Source: Phytohabitans flavus
GTDB lineage: Bacteria > Actinomycetota > Actinomycetes > Mycobacteriales > Micromonosporaceae
NCBI RefSeq assembly: GCF_011764545.1
Contig: NZ_AP022870.1
Span: 5,130,001 to 5,194,000 of the forward strand
Length of the DNA: 64,000 nt
Reading direction: 5' to 3'
Part shown: in pieces, positions 8,691 to 17,610 of the stretch
Layout of the letters: every line of letters starts with the position of its first letter
How positions within the stretch are numbered: position 1 is the first letter of the stretch
Made by a program: the position numbers and the translations under genes
Notes under the pieces: model-generated
Databases searched by the model: none
What the model saw: only the letters and a program-made list of their open reading frames with translations
What the model was told of the DNA's origin: nothing

Positions 8691-9162
8691 TCGATCAGGG
8701 CATCGACCGGGAGTCGCGCGGCGATCGCTGCGGGGCCGGTCGCGTCGTCCGAGCGGCTGGCCGACATCCACCTGCACGAGGAGTTCGAGCAGGTCGATGG
8801 CACCCTCCACGGTGGAGCTCACTGCTCGCAGTGGTAGGCACGTCGCCGCGACGTTGGCAATGCCGGCGGTCAGGCAGGCGGCGATCGCGTCCAGCGCAGA
8901 AACCGCGGATGCGGGTGCCGCTGAGCCACTTTTTGTTGGTCGGCCCGGATCCGACCGCGTTTCATGGCCGTTCCCAGACGCATGGTCGCCGCCCAACGAA
9001 GGTGAGCCGAATCGTCGCATTCATCGCGAGTCGCAAATATTGGCGGACGGTAGATCTCGATGCCCTGTCCGCCCGGGTGAACCTAATCGAAGCCCCTTGC
9101 GTGGCACGAGTCAGCAGACGGGCTGAAGTCCATCTGGTCGAAACCACAGAAATGGAGTCGTC
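8691..9162. other. Non-coding stretch
   Basis: Open frames here on both strands have no recognisable protein features and are mutually overlapping. I see no gene; the right end carries the ribosome-binding site for the secreted protein at 9163. Confidence 0.35.
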
Positions 9163-9786
9163 ATGCGTGGTCTGCGGTTGCCGCGAAGCCGATCCATCTA
9201 CCGGCCTTCGGGGCCGTACAGGTATCTCGTCCCCCTGCTCGCCGCCCTGACGGTGCTCGCCGTACCGTCCGTCGCATCCGCCTCGGTTGCCACCACAGAG
9301 CAAGTCGCCGCCGCCCGCTGGTCGACCCCGTTCCAGTGCCCAAATGGCTCCACCGCCTCCGCCGGCCGCCTGATCGTGGAGTCGGTCAACTCCTTTGAGG
9401 AGGGCACGACGCCTGACCCCAATCCGCCCATCGGGGTCGCGTTCGTGGGCCAATGCCCCGACGGCACCTTCAGCTGGGGCGTCGGCGGGGCGACACGGAC
9501 GCAGCTGCCGACGACGCAGTTCGACCCGGACCTCGAGTACGTGAGTGCCAGCGGCACGTACGCAAACGTGCGAGACAACAGAGGCGGGCTGCACACGGTT
9601 TCGATCAACGCCCGTTGGACCGCGACCGGGCCGATCGTGACCGAGGACTCCGGGCCGGGGGCGTGGCTGAAGCAGCGCTCGGCGACCGCGACGGCGACGA
9701 TCGTCTTCGACGGCAACACGCTCGTCGACGGCGCCGCCAACTACCCGTACCACGCACCGTTCATCCGAGTCGAGGTATGCGAGTAG
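9163..9786 (+). CDS. Secreted hypothetical protein
   Basis: Exported protein of 207 residues. A positively charged N-terminus leads into a hydrophobic signal segment (VPLLAALTVLAVPSVASASV) with likely cleavage after ASA, at about residue 40. The mature part has two Cys pairs (FQCPNGS, GQCPDGTF, VEVCE), Trp and Gly-rich turns and alternating polar residues, suggesting a small disulfide-stabilised beta fold. I do not recognise a family. The start is ATG 9163 after GAAATGGAG. It is monocistronic and followed by a strong hairpin terminator. Confidence 0.8.
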   Translation: MRGLRLPRSRSIYRPSGPYRYLVPLLAALTVLAVPSVASASVATTEQVAAARWSTPFQCPNGSTASAGRLIVESVNSFEEGTTPDPNPPIGVAFVGQCPDGTFSWGVGGATRTQLPTTQFDPDLEYVSASGTYANVRDNRGGLHTVSINARWTATGPIVTEDSGPGAWLKQRSATATATIVFDGNTLVDGAANYPYHAPFIRVEVCE

Positions 9787-9822
9787 CTCAACCTTCGCCA
9801 TAAGCTCGTCCAGCTGATTGAA

Positions 9823-9856
9823 GGAGGAGGCCCGCCGACCGAGGCCGGCCTCCTCC
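9823..9856 (+). terminator. Hairpin terminator after the secreted protein gene
   Basis: GGAGGAGGCC (9823-9832) and GGCCTCCTCC (9847-9856) pair perfectly over 10 bases with a 14-base loop. There is no long T run, as is common for GC-rich terminators. Confidence 0.7.
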
Positions 9857-10085
9857 TCTGGCCGCGCTACTCATCCGCCAGCGCGCAGTGACAAGACGGC
9901 ACCTTCCGCGTCGCCGCCTGCGACAGCCAACTGGATGCCCAGCTCCAACCGCGTCCGAGGCGGCCGCCCAGGCCGCCCTCGACACGGGCAACAAGGCTCG
10001 CGCCGGAAGCAGGTATGGTTCGTCGGGGCGGAGGTTCATCGCCGACGATTGGCGAGAGAGTGGTTTCCGCTATCAGGAGGAAAGT

Positions 10086-10289
10086 GTGGCTAGCGGTACT
10101 GTCAAGTGGTTCAACTCTGAAAAGGGCTTCGGCTTTATCCAGCAGGACGACGGCGGCGCAGACGTCTTCGTCCACTACTCGGCCATCGCCAGTAGTGGAT
10201 ACCGTGAGCTTGCGGAAGGCCAGAAGGTGGAGTACGAGGTGACCCAGGGTCAGAAGGGTCCTCAGGCGGAGAACGTTCGCGGTCTCTGA
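10086..10289 (+). CDS. Cold-shock domain protein (CspA family)
   Basis: Nucleic-acid-binding OB-fold protein of 67 residues, the standard CspA length. RNP1 is GFGFI and RNP2 is VFVHYSAI, preceded by the conserved GTVKWFNSEKGFG. It is expected to act as a cytoplasmic RNA chaperone. The start is GTG 10086 with AGGAGGA seven bases upstream; the open frame extends further up, but homology begins at this codon. A perfect hairpin terminator follows 33 bases after the stop, so the gene is monocistronic. Confidence 0.95.
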   Translation: MASGTVKWFNSEKGFGFIQQDDGGADVFVHYSAIASSGYRELAEGQKVEYEVTQGQKGPQAENVRGL

Positions 10290-10322
10290 CTCGATCCTGA
10301 CAAGAAGCTCTGAGCGCTGTCC

Positions 10323-10350
10323 GAGCGCCGCATGCCAGCATGCGGCGCTC
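10323..10350 (+). terminator. Perfect hairpin terminator after the cold-shock gene
   Basis: GAGCGCCGCATGC and GCATGCGGCGCTC are exact complements over 13 bases with a two-base formal loop. The hairpin sits just downstream of the cold-shock gene stop. Confidence 0.8.
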
Positions 10351-10521
10351 TGGCGTTCCTGCGTGATCTGGCCTGCGTGTAGGTCGACCTCGGTCCCAGC
10401 GCAGACCGCTGCCTCACCACAGGCAGCCCGCGCAGCGCGATCGGCCACCACGGGGCGAGCAGGCTGTCGTACGGGCGAAGGCGGAAACCTCGCCGACTGA
10501 CCTGGTGTCTATGCTGCGTCG

Positions 10522-11373
10522 GTGTCGTGGTCGTCTTCGCAGCTGTCCCGTGGGTTAGCGATTCTCCTCGGCAGCGCCGGGGCGCGCGCCGGTGTTACGC
10601 GCGTGGCGCTTCCCTCTGGCCGTCTGGTGCACGGTGACGAGGGTGAGGACGAGGATCCGGCCCTGTGGGTCAGCGACGGCCCAGCTGGCCGCGAGCTGTG
10701 GGCGGTGCTGCACACCGCGCACGAGCGAACGGGGTTGTGGCCGTTGCTGTTGGACAGCCTGCGCGGTGACTCCCGCCGTCCGTGGGATGACGGTGAGCTG
10801 GGGCCTCGGGACGTGTCCAGCGCTGCCGATGGTGATCCGGAAGCGTTGCTGGCCGGCTGGTGGGCGGACTACACCAGCATCGACGATGCTGACAGGCTTT
10901 CCCCGGCTGAACGTCGCGCCGTCACCGCCCCGTATGAGCAGCGCTGGCCCGGTTTGGCGATGCCGCTGCCTCTTCGGCATGATCCGGGAGAGCTTGCGGA
11001 GCGCTGCGTGACCGAACTGCTCGCCGGTAAGGCGGGTCTGCGGTTGGGTTTGGTCGCCGCTACTCGTTCCAGCGATGCCATCGCGGTCGTGGGTTGGCAG
11101 GGCGCTGTCAATTACATCGGCGACGCCGCCCACCTGTCGGCTGTCCTGAGCTCCTGGGAGGACCGCTTCGGCGTCCGCCTCGTCGGCGTAGGCTTCGCCG
11201 AGCTGTACCTGAGCGTTGCGGCACCCCCAACCAGCGACGCGGAGGCCATCCGCGTCGCGGCGGAGCACTTCGCGTTCTGCCCGGACAACATCTGGCAGAG
11301 CAGCACAACCAACCTCGTCGACTACGCCAAGCGGCTGATCGACGCGACGATCTGGTCCTTCTGGTGGGACTGA
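10522..11373 (+). CDS. DUF4253 domain-containing protein
   Basis: Cytoplasmic protein of 283 residues. The C-terminal half has the DUF4253 pattern: LGLVAATRSSDAIAVVGWQG, then LSAVLSSWEDRFGVRLVGVG, AEHFAFCPDNIWQ and a final WSFWWD. The N-terminal half (ALPSGRLVHGDEGEDEDPAL, then ERTGLWPLLLDSL) is also typical of these actinobacterial proteins. The function of the family is unknown. The start is GTG 10522. No operon partner is seen. Confidence 0.85.
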   Translation: MSWSSSQLSRGLAILLGSAGARAGVTRVALPSGRLVHGDEGEDEDPALWVSDGPAGRELWAVLHTAHERTGLWPLLLDSLRGDSRRPWDDGELGPRDVSSAADGDPEALLAGWWADYTSIDDADRLSPAERRAVTAPYEQRWPGLAMPLPLRHDPGELAERCVTELLAGKAGLRLGLVAATRSSDAIAVVGWQGAVNYIGDAAHLSAVLSSWEDRFGVRLVGVGFAELYLSVAAPPTSDAEAIRVAAEHFAFCPDNIWQSSTTNLVDYAKRLIDATIWSFWWD

Positions 11374-11412
11374 CTTCCGCCATAGGGAGGCCGTGCACCG
11401 TTCCTAGCCTGT

Positions 11413-13194
11413 CTAGGCCATGCGTAAGCCGCGTCTCGCGTCTGGGATGACCGGCAAAACTAGGTGAGATGGGTATTGCTCGCCGATGTGGACGGTCGTC
11501 ACGCCGTCGAACACGCCGGCTGGGCGGTCGACGTCGTCGTTGTGCAGGAAGGGTCCGCAGCCGGTCAGGTCGTTCTTCAAGTTGGACAGCCGTGCGCTCG
11601 GGCCGGGATAGACGTAGTCGCTGCCACGCACCTGCAGCGCGATCCGGTAGCCGGCGGGGATGACTAGGCAGGTGGGCAAGATCTCGATGTCGAGCTCGTA
11701 CACCTCGCCGGGCTCGAGGGGCTCGGTGGTGTCGTGCGGATGGTAGGGACGGTAGGGCTGTGACAGCGCCGGGTCGAGCCGGCGATGGGACGCACGCAGC
11801 CATCCCTGCGCGACCGGTGTGTGCGGGTCGAGAGCACCTTGGAAGACGATCTCCGAGCCGGACGGCGAGTAGACGCGGACGACCAGGAACAGATCGGCGT
11901 CTGTCGTGCTGGAGGAGACGAAGAGCTTGGCGGCGAGCGGACCGGTCACCTCGACGTCGGCGTCGAGTGGCGGTGTGGTGAATTCAACCCCGTCGCCGAG
12001 GGCCGGGTAGGAGACCGAACCGGTGACCGGCACCGATTCGGACAACGCCAGCGAAGAGGAAAGGTACCGCCGGGTCCACTCCGTCGCAGGCGGCGGCCAG
12101 GCATCCTCGCCCCGTGGCTCGAAGGTCGCGTCGACGTGCCGGATCTGCAGCTGTACCGCCGGTCGGTCCTCCCAGCCGTTGTTGGCTCCCTTCAGGTACC
12201 GGTCGAAAAAGCGCATCTGTAGGTCGACGCCGTAATCGGTGTAGAACAGCGGCCAATGCGCGTGCCCGTGCATCTCCAGCCACTTGCGCGTCGAGGCAGC
12301 ACGTACGAACGCCTCGACATTGCCGCGCAGGTGCAGTCCTTGACCGCCCCAGTTGCCGCAGCTGAGCACGGGGATGGTGATGCGGTCCCACTGTGCCGAC
12401 CGGATCGCATGGAACTCGTCGGCGAACCGGTGCGCGCGTAGGTCGGCGCCGAAGTCGGACCGGTTGGCGGCGAGTTCCTGTGCCGTCAGCTGCTCGTCGC
12501 CGCAGATCAGCTGACCGGTGTTGGGGTTGCGGCCGCCGGTCTCGCCGATGCCGTACTGCACGGTCTTGACCTGCATGTCGTACCAGTTGTCCCAAAACGT
12601 GGAGCGGATTCCGCCCTGGCGTGCGCCGTCACGGTAGAAGTCGGCAGCGCCCTCCCACGGGCAGATCGCGGCTAGATGTGGCGGGTTCAGCGACGCTACG
12701 TGCCACTGGTTCATCGCGTAGTAGGAGATGCCGTTGAGCCCGACCCGGCCGTTGCTCCACGGCTGGGCGCCGGCCCATTCGATGCAGTCGTAATAGTCGC
12801 GGGTTTCCCTGGCGGAGAACAGGTCGATGTAGCCGGGTGAGCGGCCGGTGCCGCGCGAGTCGACGCGCACGCATGCGTACCCGTGCGGCACCCATTTCTC
12901 CGGGTCGACGACTTCCCAGTTCTGATATTTGTTTGTGCTGTTGGTGACTGCGTCGGGATGGTCGCGGCACATCGCCTCCCAGGCGCTGGGGTAGCCGACC
13001 TGGAACGGTAGGCCCTTTGCGTACGGGCCGTAGGTCAGGATGACCGGTACTGGTGCGTTGTCAATCGGACGGAAGACGTCGGCCCGCAGCACGATCCCGT
13101 CGTCCATGACGATCGGGACGTCCCATTCGATGCGCATTCCGTCCGCGATCTCCGTCCGGAACGTCTCGGGACGCGACGTGCGAGCAGTCTCCAC
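11413..13194 (-). CDS. CocE/NonD-type (peptidase S15-like) hydrolase
   Basis: Alpha/beta hydrolase of 593 residues of the X-Pro dipeptidyl-peptidase/cocaine-esterase type, which cleaves esters or amides. The nucleophile region is NGRVGLNGISYYAMNQW (Ser in G-I-S-Y), with the oxyanion-region ILTYGPYAKG and the CRVDSRGTGRSPG-like motif (VRVDSRGTGRSPG) before it; the C-terminus is the jelly-roll domain (DADVEVTGPLAAKLFVSSS). There is no signal peptide. The start is GTG 13194 preceded by GAGGAAGG; the longer frame would run into the permease gene. It is the last gene of the ABC-importer operon, 13 bases after the permease stop, so it probably acts on the imported compound. Confidence 0.88.
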   Translation of the reverse strand: METARTSRPETFRTEIADGMRIEWDVPIVMDDGIVLRADVFRPIDNAPVPVILTYGPYAKGLPFQVGYPSAWEAMCRDHPDAVTNSTNKYQNWEVVDPEKWVPHGYACVRVDSRGTGRSPGYIDLFSARETRDYYDCIEWAGAQPWSNGRVGLNGISYYAMNQWHVASLNPPHLAAICPWEGAADFYRDGARQGGIRSTFWDNWYDMQVKTVQYGIGETGGRNPNTGQLICGDEQLTAQELAANRSDFGADLRAHRFADEFHAIRSAQWDRITIPVLSCGNWGGQGLHLRGNVEAFVRAASTRKWLEMHGHAHWPLFYTDYGVDLQMRFFDRYLKGANNGWEDRPAVQLQIRHVDATFEPRGEDAWPPPATEWTRRYLSSSLALSESVPVTGSVSYPALGDGVEFTTPPLDADVEVTGPLAAKLFVSSSTTDADLFLVVRVYSPSGSEIVFQGALDPHTPVAQGWLRASHRRLDPALSQPYRPYHPHDTTEPLEPGEVYELDIEILPTCLVIPAGYRIALQVRGSDYVYPGPSARLSNLKNDLTGCGPFLHNDDVDRPAGVFDGVTTVHIGEQYPSHLVLPVIPDARRGLRMA

Positions 13195-13207
13195 CGGGTT
13201 TCCTTCC

Positions 13208-13996
13208 TCAGCGATTGACGTGCAGGTGCCATGGCATGAGCCGGTGCAGCGCGGTTTCGGTGCCGGCACGCGCCGCGATGCCCAGTACCGCAAGCACAAA
13301 GACGGCGACGAAGGCCGTGTTCTGTTCGAACGACCGTGCGTTGGTCAGGATGAACGTGCCGAGGCCGGGCAGGCTCGCCAGGAACTCCACGGCGACGGCA
13401 CCCACGAGTGCCCGGCCGACGGCGACCTGGACGCCGGCGACGACGAACGGCAGCGTCGAGGGCAGCAGCACGTCGAGCACGAACCGTACCCGGGACAGCC
13501 GGAGTACCTTGGCGGTTTCACGAAGTTGGGACGGTACGTTGCGGGCACCGTCGCCGGTGCTGACCGCGCACGGCAGGAACGCGGACAGCGCGATCACGGC
13601 GAGCCGCGTCTGGCTGGAGTAGCCGAGCCAGATCGTCGCCATCGGCACGATCGCGAGCATCGGCATGGCGTAGAGCCCGCTGAGGTACGGCGACGTGAGA
13701 TAGCGCAGCCACGGGAGCCGGCCGGTCGCGAGGCCGAGGGCGGTACCGGCGAGGCAGCCGATGAGCAGCCCGGCGGCGACGCCGCTGATGGTGTCGCCGA
13801 ACGCTTTGCCGAAGTCGGCCGAGATCAGCGTCGGCCAGGCTGCGCGGACCACACCGGACGGGGTCGGAAGGTAGTCAGGCAGCCAGAGGCGGACCGACGC
13901 CTCCCACACCGCGACGACGAGTGCGGCAACGATGAGCTTGCCAACCCAGCCGGCGAGGTTCCGTGGCCTGCGGGTGGGAGCCGAGACCACGCTCAC
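13208..13996 (-). CDS. ABC transporter permease (SsuC/TauC-like)
   Basis: Integral membrane permease of 262 residues with about six helices. It contains the BPD_transp_1 coupling motif (LRLSRVRFVLDVLLPSTLPFV region, EAA-type loop) and the family-typical SPYLSGLYAMPMLAIVPMA. It belongs to the group importing taurine, sulfonates, nitrate or pyrimidine precursors. The start is GTG 13996, overlapping the TGA of the upstream permease (GTGA); the longer open frame to 14272 overlaps that gene and is not real. It forms a heterodimer candidate with the neighbouring permease. Confidence 0.9.
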   Translation of the reverse strand: MSVVSAPTRRPRNLAGWVGKLIVAALVVAVWEASVRLWLPDYLPTPSGVVRAAWPTLISADFGKAFGDTISGVAAGLLIGCLAGTALGLATGRLPWLRYLTSPYLSGLYAMPMLAIVPMATIWLGYSSQTRLAVIALSAFLPCAVSTGDGARNVPSQLRETAKVLRLSRVRFVLDVLLPSTLPFVVAGVQVAVGRALVGAVAVEFLASLPGLGTFILTNARSFEQNTAFVAVFVLAVLGIAARAGTETALHRLMPWHLHVNR

Positions 13997-14763
13997 TCCT
14001 CCACCGCCCGCCAGCGCGCGAAGTAGCGTTCGACCGCGCGGCCAAGGCTCATCAGGCCCACGGCGAGCACCGAGACGAGCAGGGTGAGCCCGAGGACGGT
14101 GGCGCTGTCGAAGTTGGTACTGGCGGCGAGCAGCAGGCCACCCACGCCGCTGGCGTTGAGGAAGAATTCGGCGGCCAGAGTGCCGACGAAGGCCATCGCG
14201 ATGCCCTGCCGGATGCCAGTCATCGCGTAGGGAACCGTATGTGGCAGCAGCAGGTCCTTCCACAGGTGCCATTCGCTGCTGCGGTAGGTCCGCGCCACCT
14301 CAAGCAGGGTGGTCGGCACGCGGTGCGCTCCTTCGGCCGTGTTCACGACGATCGGGAAGACCGCGGTCAGGAAGACCACCAACGACTTCGCGGGCAGCCC
14401 GAACCCGAACGCGGACAGGATGATCGGGGCGAGCGCGACGATCGGTACCGACTGTGCGGCGAAGATCAGCCAGTCGGTGCTGGTGCGCAGCAGCTTCGCC
14501 CGGGAGAGCAGCAGACCGAACCCGACCCCCGCGACGATCGCGAGGATCAGGCCGATCACCAGTAGCGTCCCGGAGGCGAGCAGCGCGCTCGGCAGGGAGC
14601 CTTCCTCAGTGAGGACGAGCAGCGCCTCGGCCGACCGGCCCGGCGTGGCGAACAGGACGGGGTCACGCTGACCGACGATCTGCCAGACGCCGAGCCCGAA
14701 CAGGAGGCCCACCGCCGAGACAACGGCCGCCAGGAGGCGTTTGCCCGGCCGAGACGCGTGCAT
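13993..14763 (-). CDS. ABC transporter permease (SsuC/TauC-like)
   Basis: Second permease of the importer, 256 residues, six predicted helices. The coupling loop is present (VARTYRSSEWHLWKDLLLPH, then YAMTGIRQGIAMAFVGTLAA), as is the substrate-path segment VPIVALAPIILSAFGFGLPA. The start is ATG 14763, overlapping the TGA of the substrate-binding gene (TGATG); one extra GTG codon at 14766 is also in frame. Having two different permeases suggests a heterodimeric channel served by one ATPase. Confidence 0.9.
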   Translation of the reverse strand: MHASRPGKRLLAAVVSAVGLLFGLGVWQIVGQRDPVLFATPGRSAEALLVLTEEGSLPSALLASGTLLVIGLILAIVAGVGFGLLLSRAKLLRTSTDWLIFAAQSVPIVALAPIILSAFGFGLPAKSLVVFLTAVFPIVVNTAEGAHRVPTTLLEVARTYRSSEWHLWKDLLLPHTVPYAMTGIRQGIAMAFVGTLAAEFFLNASGVGGLLLAASTNFDSATVLGLTLLVSVLAVGLMSLGRAVERYFARWRAVEE

Positions 14764-15812
14764 CACTTGCCGGTCGAGTCGGCGAAGACCGACGGGTCGA
14801 CCATGTCGTCGAACGTCGGCGCCTTGGCCTTGGGCACGTTGCCGGCCGCGACCGCCGCGTCGATAGTGTGCTGGACGGCGGCCCGGTCCAGACCGTCGCC
14901 GTCCTTGGGCCAGACGCCGAGTTGGAGGAACTGCGGCAGGGCGAGCTGGGTCACGCCGGCCGGCTCCTTCGTGATACTGGCGGCGATGTCGGCGACCCGC
15001 TTGGCGTTGGCGGGATCGAACATGAATGCGATCGCCTGGCGGAGGGCGGCGACGAGGTTGACGTAGGTGCCGCGGTCGGCCTTCAGCATGTCCGAGCGGA
15101 TGACCAGCATCGTGTAGTGCACGAGCGGGTCGACGCCGGCCAGTGTCATGATCTCGTGCACCTGCGTGCCCGCGGCGAGCTTGGAGCGGACCGTCGCAAG
15201 CTCGTCCGGGTGCAGGACGGCGAGCTTGACCTGGTCGGCGACGAGCGCGTCGACGGTTGGCGGGCCGCCCACGTTGATGGTGCTGACGTCGTTCTTCCCG
15301 AGCCCGCAGCTCGCGATCATCGACGCCAGGCCGAGCGCCTTGGGTGCGCCGACAGCGTCCACGGCGACGGTCTTGCCCTTGACCGACGCACAGGTCGTCA
15401 CGCTCGGGTCGGTGCTCGCGAGCAGGTAGCTCGGCTTGGGAAAGCCCATCACCGACACGATCGAGCCGCCGGTGGCCCGTAGCGCCACCGCGCCGGGGGT
15501 ACCGATGATGCCGCCCTGGATCTCACCGCTCTGCACGGCCCGGCCGACGTCGGCTCCGGTGGTGAGCGGCCGCAGCGTGACGTCGAGCTGGCGGTCGGAG
15601 AAGTATCCCTGCTCCTTGGCCACGTACATCACCGTGTTGAGGTAGATCGGCGGGATGCCGGGCACGCCGATCGTCAGCTTCTCCACACCGCCGGCGGTGG
15701 GGCCGCCGGCGGAGCCGGACGTCGAGCCCTCGCCACAGGCGGCGACGGCGGTGGTGAGCGCGAGGAGTGAGGCGAGCCCGGCCATGGTGGCCAGGCGCCG
15801 CTGAAGCTTCAT
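14763..15812 (-). CDS. ABC transporter substrate-binding lipoprotein (NMT1/SsuA-like)
   Basis: Periplasmic-type binding lipoprotein of 349 residues. The signal peptide (MKLQRRLATMAGLASLLALT) ends in the lipobox AVAAC, with Cys about 26 as the lipidated residue. The mature part has the NMT1/THI5-like pattern: KLTIGVPGIPPIYLNTVMYV, AKEQGYFSDRQLDVTLRPL, QSGEIQGGIIGTPGAVALRA. Such proteins bind small acids, sulfonates, pyrimidine or aromatic compounds; the ligand is unknown here. It is the second gene of the importer operon, 98 bases after the ATPase. Confidence 0.9.
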   Translation of the reverse strand: MKLQRRLATMAGLASLLALTTAVAACGEGSTSGSAGGPTAGGVEKLTIGVPGIPPIYLNTVMYVAKEQGYFSDRQLDVTLRPLTTGADVGRAVQSGEIQGGIIGTPGAVALRATGGSIVSVMGFPKPSYLLASTDPSVTTCASVKGKTVAVDAVGAPKALGLASMIASCGLGKNDVSTINVGGPPTVDALVADQVKLAVLHPDELATVRSKLAAGTQVHEIMTLAGVDPLVHYTMLVIRSDMLKADRGTYVNLVAALRQAIAFMFDPANAKRVADIAASITKEPAGVTQLALPQFLQLGVWPKDGDGLDRAAVQHTIDAAVAAGNVPKAKAPTFDDMVDPSVFADSTGK

Positions 15813-15910
15813 GCGTGGGTGCTCCTTCGAAGTGCCGGCGCGCGGGGTTGTCATAGGGTGCCTAGCGCGCGGAAAGGGGGGAAGAGGAGACGTCGCCGGT
15901 ACCAGCGGTG

Positions 15911-16690
15911 CTAGTCCCGCTGGCCGGTCATAATCAGGTTCCAGACCCGTTCCCGGATGGCCAGGAACTCCGCCGTGGCCAGGACGGACCGGTCGCGAGG
16001 CTGAGGGAGCGAGACGTCGATCAGCTCGGCGATCCCGCTTGGGCGGCCGTTGAGCACGGCGATCTGGTCGCCGAAGAGCACGGCCTCGTCGATCGAGTGG
16101 GTGACGAACAGCATCGTCACCGGATGGTCCTGCCAGATGCGCAGCATCTCGAACTGGAGCACCTCGCGGGTCTGGGCATCGAGCGCGCCGAACGGCTCGT
16201 CCATCAGTAGCAGGCGGGGCCGCACCGCGAGTGCGCGGGCCAGGCCCGTGCGCTGCTGCATGCCGCCGGAGAGCTGATGGGGGTACGACTTTTCGAAGCC
16301 GACGAGCCCGACGAGCCTGATGAGCTCCCGGGCCCGTTCCAGGGCGGCCTTCTTCGGCACGCCGCTGACCCGCAGCGCGTAGGCGACGTTGGCCTCCACC
16401 GTCTTCCACGGGAACAGACCGAAGTGCTGGAAGACCATGGCGACGCCCTCGGGTGTGCGGGTGACTGCCTGGCCGTCGATGCGCACTGTGCCTACGGCCG
16501 GCTGGATCAGGCCAGCGACCGCTCGCAGCAGCGTGGTCTTGCCACAGCCGGACGGGCCGACGATGGCGAGCACCCGGCCCGGGTCGAGCGTGAGGTGGAT
16601 GTCGCGGGAAACCGTCCGCTCACCGAACCGCATCGTCAGCCCGTCGAGCTCCACAGCGGCTCCAGCTCGGGCCAACTTCGTCGTGGTCAT
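15911..16690 (-). CDS. ABC transporter ATP-binding protein (SsuB/TauB-like)
   Basis: ATPase of 259 residues with all motifs: Walker A GPSGCGKTT (about residue 50), Q-loop FQHFGLFPW, signature LSGGMQQR, Walker B LLLMDEPFGALD and H-loop VTHSIDEA. It powers the two permeases downstream. It is the first gene of the leftward operon and diverges from the alpha/beta hydrolase at 16779 across an 88-base spacer, which must hold both promoters. Confidence 0.93.
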   Translation of the reverse strand: MTTTKLARAGAAVELDGLTMRFGERTVSRDIHLTLDPGRVLAIVGPSGCGKTTLLRAVAGLIQPAVGTVRIDGQAVTRTPEGVAMVFQHFGLFPWKTVEANVAYALRVSGVPKKAALERARELIRLVGLVGFEKSYPHQLSGGMQQRTGLARALAVRPRLLLMDEPFGALDAQTREVLQFEMLRIWQDHPVTMLFVTHSIDEAVLFGDQIAVLNGRPSGIAELIDVSLPQPRDRSVLATAEFLAIRERVWNLIMTGQRD

Positions 16691-16746
16691 ACGGGGATTC
16701 TGGCGATACTATGCCCGACACGCAATAGTCATGTTTGAGAAACTGG

Positions 16747-16757
16747 AAAATGCATGA
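16747..16757. promoter_or_regulatory. Candidate GntR half-site in divergent promoter
   Basis: AAAATGCATGA lies in the spacer between the importer operon and the hydrolase-GntR genes. The core AATGCAT also occurs in the other divergent spacer of this cluster, at 20554-20570, where it forms part of an inverted repeat. The link to the GntR protein is inferred. Confidence 0.3.
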
Positions 16758-16778
16758 TCCTGGTATGGAGTGCCTCTG

Positions 16779-17567
16779 ATGCTTGAACAGACCCCGCTCG
16801 TCCTGCTGCACACCTGGGGCGGCGACGCGCGCACCTGGGGCCCGGCGGCAGCGCTCCTGGCTGCCGGGGCGGGCCGGCCGGTGATCGCCGTCGACCTGCC
16901 CGGCCACGGCAGTCGCCGCGCCGAGCCGTTCAGCCTGGGGGTTGCGACCGCCGCCGTCGACGTCGCGATCAGCGCTGCCGCAACCGGATCCACAGTGGCC
17001 GGCGTCGACCTTGTCGGCGCCGGCCTCGGCGCGGCGATCGCGCATGCCTACACCCGGAGCGTGGCCGGGCCCCGCGCGGCCCCGGTGCGTTCCCTGACGC
17101 TTGCCGGCTTCCCGCCGGTCACCGGCGCCGAGGCGGAGCAACGGCTACGACAGACCCGGGCCCGGTTGGCCGCGGTCGACGCGGACTCGTTCGCTGCCGA
17201 GTACGTCGCGCGGACGCTGCGCACGACCGACGACGACCGCCGCCGCCTGCTGCGCGACCCGATGGCCGCGACGAGCCCGCAGACCCTCCTCGCCACGCTG
17301 GAAACGACCCTGTACTGGGACCGCGCCGCCCCATCAGCCGGCGGCAGTCACCGGGTCCCCACGCTCGTCCTGCGCGGCGCGCACGACGACCGGGTGAGCG
17401 AATCCGCGGCCACGGGTCTGGCCACGATGCTCGGCGGTACGGCGTCCGCCGTACCGAACGCCGGTCACGTGGCCTATCTCGACGAGCCGCAGGCCTTTGC
17501 GGAGGCGATCGTCGCGTTTCATGCCTCAGTTGCCGACAGGTCCACAATCGATGCGAAACTAACCTAG
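16779..17567 (+). CDS. Alpha/beta hydrolase-fold protein lacking the usual Ser
   Basis: Protein of 262 residues (265 from the in-frame GTG at 16770) with the alpha/beta hydrolase fold: LVLLHTWGGDARTW oxyanion region, VIAVDLPGHGSRR strand, acid residue in RGAHDDRVS and catalytic His in PNAGHVAYLD. The nucleophile elbow reads DLVGAGLGAAIAHAY, so Gly occupies the place of the expected Ser in G-x-S-x-G. It is therefore probably not a classical esterase. The start ATG 16779 has GGAG eight bases upstream. It is cotranscribed with the GntR gene 43 bases downstream. Confidence 0.85.
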   Translation: MLEQTPLVLLHTWGGDARTWGPAAALLAAGAGRPVIAVDLPGHGSRRAEPFSLGVATAAVDVAISAAATGSTVAGVDLVGAGLGAAIAHAYTRSVAGPRAAPVRSLTLAGFPPVTGAEAEQRLRQTRARLAAVDADSFAAEYVARTLRTTDDDRRRLLRDPMAATSPQTLLATLETTLYWDRAAPSAGGSHRVPTLVLRGAHDDRVSESAATGLATMLGGTASAVPNAGHVAYLDEPQAFAEAIVAFHASVADRSTIDAKLT

Positions 17568-17610
17568 CCCGCCACGTGATACCTACGCGCTGACCGATCG
17601 AGGACCGCCC

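Noticed and set aside
8962..9801. 279-codon minus-strand frame opposite the secreted protein gene
   Set aside because: Low-complexity Arg/Gly/Asp translation; the plus strand has a signal peptide, ribosome-binding site and terminator.
13997..14272. N-terminal extension of the second permease
   Set aside because: It overlaps the upstream permease completely and is not membrane-like; GTG 13996 is translationally coupled.
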